Source: Uloborus plumipes
Lineage: Eukaryota > Arthropoda > Arachnida > Araneae > Uloboridae
DNA: 64,000 nucleotides
Assembly: GCA_038373865.1 (NCBI GenBank)
Contig: JAXGGA010001695.1
Location: 79,439-143,438, forward strand
Direction of reading: 5' to 3'
Made by a program: the position numbers and the translations under genes. The number at the start of each line of letters is the position of its first letter. Position 1 is the first letter of the stretch. Below are positions 61,581 through 64,000 of this stretch, one piece after another. The notes under the pieces were generated by a model that worked only from the letters and a program-made list of their open reading frames with translations, was not told the origin of the DNA and did no database searches.

Positions 61581-62760
61581 CAGTTATAAGGTCTACTAGC
61601 ATTAACAAGCATCAACTCGCCACAGTGTAAACCAATATTAAAGCCTTCAATCTTCCCATATTTCCAAGTTAAGTATGCTTGTTTGTTTGCTTAGATCGTT
61701 TTCAAATACACAAAGATGTAATCCACGAACCACAATATAAAGAATGAAAGAAAAAAGTTTTCTTTACGATAAAACATTTTTTTCAACCAGTTGAACTTTC
61801 GACTGCCAGGTGAATTACAAATTCAAACTGCTATTTTCGGTCGGTTGTTTTAGAGCTATGACAGTAGAAAGACGGGAGAGAATTATTGCTTAAAAAAGAA
61901 GACGAAAAGACAATTTCTTTATACATCAGTCAAACTTTCCACAAAGGAATCGCTGTGGTAGGCCTTGTAAAAACCATCACACCCGTACTTGAACTCATAA
62001 TTACATAAATTTTGTTTAGTTCCACCATGTTACATGTCAATCAATGTTTTAAACCCATCTCCCATTCACGTCAATATATTTTTTTTTCTTCCTGTTTCTT
62101 CACACCATTACTTTGGCATGGTTTTCCATTTGTTTCGTTAGTTTATCATTTTAAATTAATCATTTTTTCTGTGAAGATAATTCAAAGACCTTACGGGTGC
62201 ATTTACAGAACTTATTCGATGTAAATCTCAGGTTTTAGCTTACAGTGACCCTATTTTTGTAATTTTGCACCAGCAACATTTTAAGTTTTCAGCTTTTTTA
62301 ATTATGGATGCATTTGTGCTTCTATTTTACAATGTGTTGCTGTGTCAACAGAAAAGAAAAAAAAACATAAGCTTTTAACAGATATTTAAAATGCTTTTTG
62401 TGGAACTTGAAGACTTTCTTCTTTTTCCCTTCACTTCTAGTTCTTGTGCCTAGTTCTCCTAGCTTCAACCATAATGCTATGAGTTTTTTTTTTCTTTTTT
62501 TTTTTTAATTACGGTTTTTTGAGGTCCCAAGGACCACATGTCTCAATGTTTTATGTCTCACCAAGGCGCTGCATGTTATTTCATTTCATTTTATACAAGG
62601 AAATTAATAATTGGTAAATTTCTTTCGGCTCAGAGTTTTTCAATAAAATAAATGTGAAGAAATGATTTCTACTGATACAAAAATAGTAATAAAATTAAAA
62701 TTTGGCCTTTTTTCTATCCGAAAGAGATTTAAAAAAAACTAACGAAAAGTAGATATAAAA
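61581..62760. other. AT-rich DNA, nothing recognised
   Basis: No supported gene or repeat relative. Confidence 0.3.
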
Positions 62761-62769
62761 GGCCGGTTC

Positions 62770-62905
62770 TAGGACAAGAGGCGGAGCTGCGGAGCCACCT
62801 CCGCCTCCCAGATCCGCCTCTCGCCGCCGCCTCCTCCCGCCGCCTCCCCACCACCTCCCGCCGCCTCCTCCCACAGCCGCCTCCCTCCGCCGCCTCCCAG
62901 GGCCG
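62770..62905. repeat. CCGCCTCC minisatellite
   Basis: A GC-rich block of imperfect CCGCCTCC / CCGCCGCCTCC units between AT-rich flanks, purine-poor on the + strand. The GGEAA-type minus-strand frames are products of this repeat. Confidence 0.85.
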
Positions 62906-62919
62906 CCGCGAGGATTTTA

Positions 62920-64000
62920 GTTTTGGGATGGCAACATCCAAGTTTTGATTTCTTGAAATGGCAACAGGTTTGGTTGTCATGACAACCAATGTTTTGGTTT
63001 CTTTGAATGGCAACACTTGTGTAATATTTTACAGTGCTAAAGAACGATGATGCTGCCATCTATCGACGAAATTATATTTTTTTCTTAATTTTCACGAACT
63101 TAATTTTTATTTTAGGTGCTCGTGGCGCCATCTATTGAGTGATCGAATTTAATTCTTTTTTTTTTATTTCGGGACTTTGAATATTTTTGTAAATTTTACT
63201 GTGATCGAGGTGAGGATCGAACCAAAAGTTTTCCTCTTCCTTATCAGACAAACGCGCAAACTAACTGCGCTATGGTGTCTCATGCTCTTTAACGCTAATT
63301 GTGATCACAATATAATTTAAGATTGTATCGCAGTCTATTGATCACCCGATGATGTTAATTTGCACGCTAATTTATTTTGTAATTCGAACTTTGTTTAATT
63401 TTTGCAACTTAGTTTTTGTAACCTATTTCAATATGATTTTTGATTTTAAAGAACGATGATACTGCCATCTGTTGATGAAAATTTTTTTTCGAATTTAATT
63501 ATTTCTTCGAACTTAATTTATTTTTTAAGCCGAAATCGGACTTTGTCAATGAAAATTAATTTTTTTTTATGTTTATGATAATCCGACCCAATGTAATGAT
63601 TAACTATTTTTTATTAACCTGCTAATTTAATTAGTAATTAGTCGAATTTAATTAATTTCACACCATCGAATGAGAATATTATTTAGGAATTCCCGACTTT
63701 ACATACTTCTTAACGAATTTTACTGTTTTTCAGTTTGTCCCTCGCGCTTTTACATGTTAATTTTAGAACTTTAACTATTTCTCAACGAGTTTAATTTTCT
63801 TTTTCGAACTTTGTCGATTTTTCAGACTGAAATGTGGACTTTGTCAGTGAAAATTAATTTTTTAATGCTGTTAATCATCTAATCCGCTGTAATAAATAAC
63901 AATTTTTAATTGCCCCATCATTTTAATTAGTAATTAGTCGAATTTAATCAATTTCACACCGTCGAATGAGAATATTATTTTGGAACTCCCGACTTTGCAT
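62920..64000. repeat. Repeat cluster with GCCATCTAT blocks and a 300-bp tandem running off the window
   Basis: AACGATGATGCTGCCATCTA (63042) recurs as AACGATGATACTGCCATCTG (about 63450), with a third related GCGCCATCTATTGAGTG at 63125. GTAATTAGTCGAATTTAAT and CGAATGAGAATATTATTT occur at about 63630-63690 and again at 63935-63985, a period near 305 bp, so the last unit is cut by the window end. Confidence 0.75.
63200..63280 (-). mobile_element. tRNA-like SINE head (degenerate)
   Basis: On the minus strand: A-box text TAGCGCAGTTAG with a GCGC...GCGC D-arm, a CTGATAA loop like an Ile anticodon, and B box GGTTCGATCC (63223-63214). Acceptor and T stems do not pair properly, so this is a SINE remnant and not a working tRNA gene. 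Confidence 0.5.

Noticed and set aside
62729..63059. Gly/Arg/Glu-rich minus-strand frames
   Set aside because: Translation of the CCGCCTCC minisatellite.

Overview
This is a eukaryotic, strongly AT-rich window, almost certainly from a metazoan. An arthropod, perhaps an arachnid, is my best guess from the style of the repeats and the one coding exon; that is inference. Nothing in it resembles bacterial, plasmid or phage sequence. Apart from one GC-rich block it holds no intact gene, and most of its length is non-coding DNA built from transposable elements, nested insertions and old tandem arrays.

The only convincing gene is on the + strand at 50081-50774. It is a terminal coding exon behind a clear splice acceptor, rich in Gly/Ala/His/Ser, and looks like the C-terminal tail of a developmental transcription factor. 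The best match from memory is the second exon of a SIX1/2 (sine oculis) homeobox gene: the exon starts where SIX1/2 genes have an intron just after the homeodomain, has a K-Q-x3-S-P-L stretch like SIX1, and has an LL..HLGDLG stretch like the SIX1 C-terminus. The frame meets a TGA at 50553, then stays open for 72 more protein-like codons to a TAG at 50772. This is a candidate for stop-codon readthrough, or for a paired indel, and is the most interesting coding observation here. No homeodomain exon is visible upstream, so the intron before this exon probably spans the whole first 50 kb.

Layout. 1-7.5 kb: a degenerate array with a period near 72 bp, split by a 1.6-kb element carrying a repeated GTTACCGATCTGA motif and by a 1.75-kb hAT element. 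8.2-9.9 kb: another old array, one unit carrying a 72-bp TTAA-flanked insertion. 10.7-21.6 kb: several palindromic MITEs, a hAT MITE, a piggyBac-type MITE, and a decayed pogo/Tigger element with its own nested MITE. 23.9-33.2 kb: two inverted copies of a 1.6-kb repeat (R), one carrying a further insertion, with a 15-bp-TSD SINE between them. 34.7-44.1 kb: more MITEs, a second 1.6-kb GTTACCGATCTGA element inserted in a MITE, and tandem blocks. 44.1-48.4 kb: a four-level nest (MITE, then a hAT-like element with CATCGGCC-rich ends, then repeat R, then a 126-bp-arm palindrome). 50.1-51.8 kb: the exon and its likely 3' UTR. 51.8-64 kb: AT-rich downstream DNA with a poly-C MITE, a fresh 175-bp triplication, a hAT MITE, another palindromic MITE, a CCGCCTCC minisatellite, tRNA-like SINE heads and a 300-bp repeat running off the end.

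There is no operon-like organisation. The biology visible is one probable developmental regulator with a very long intron, plus a readable stratigraphy of transposon insertions in which many target-site duplications are still intact.
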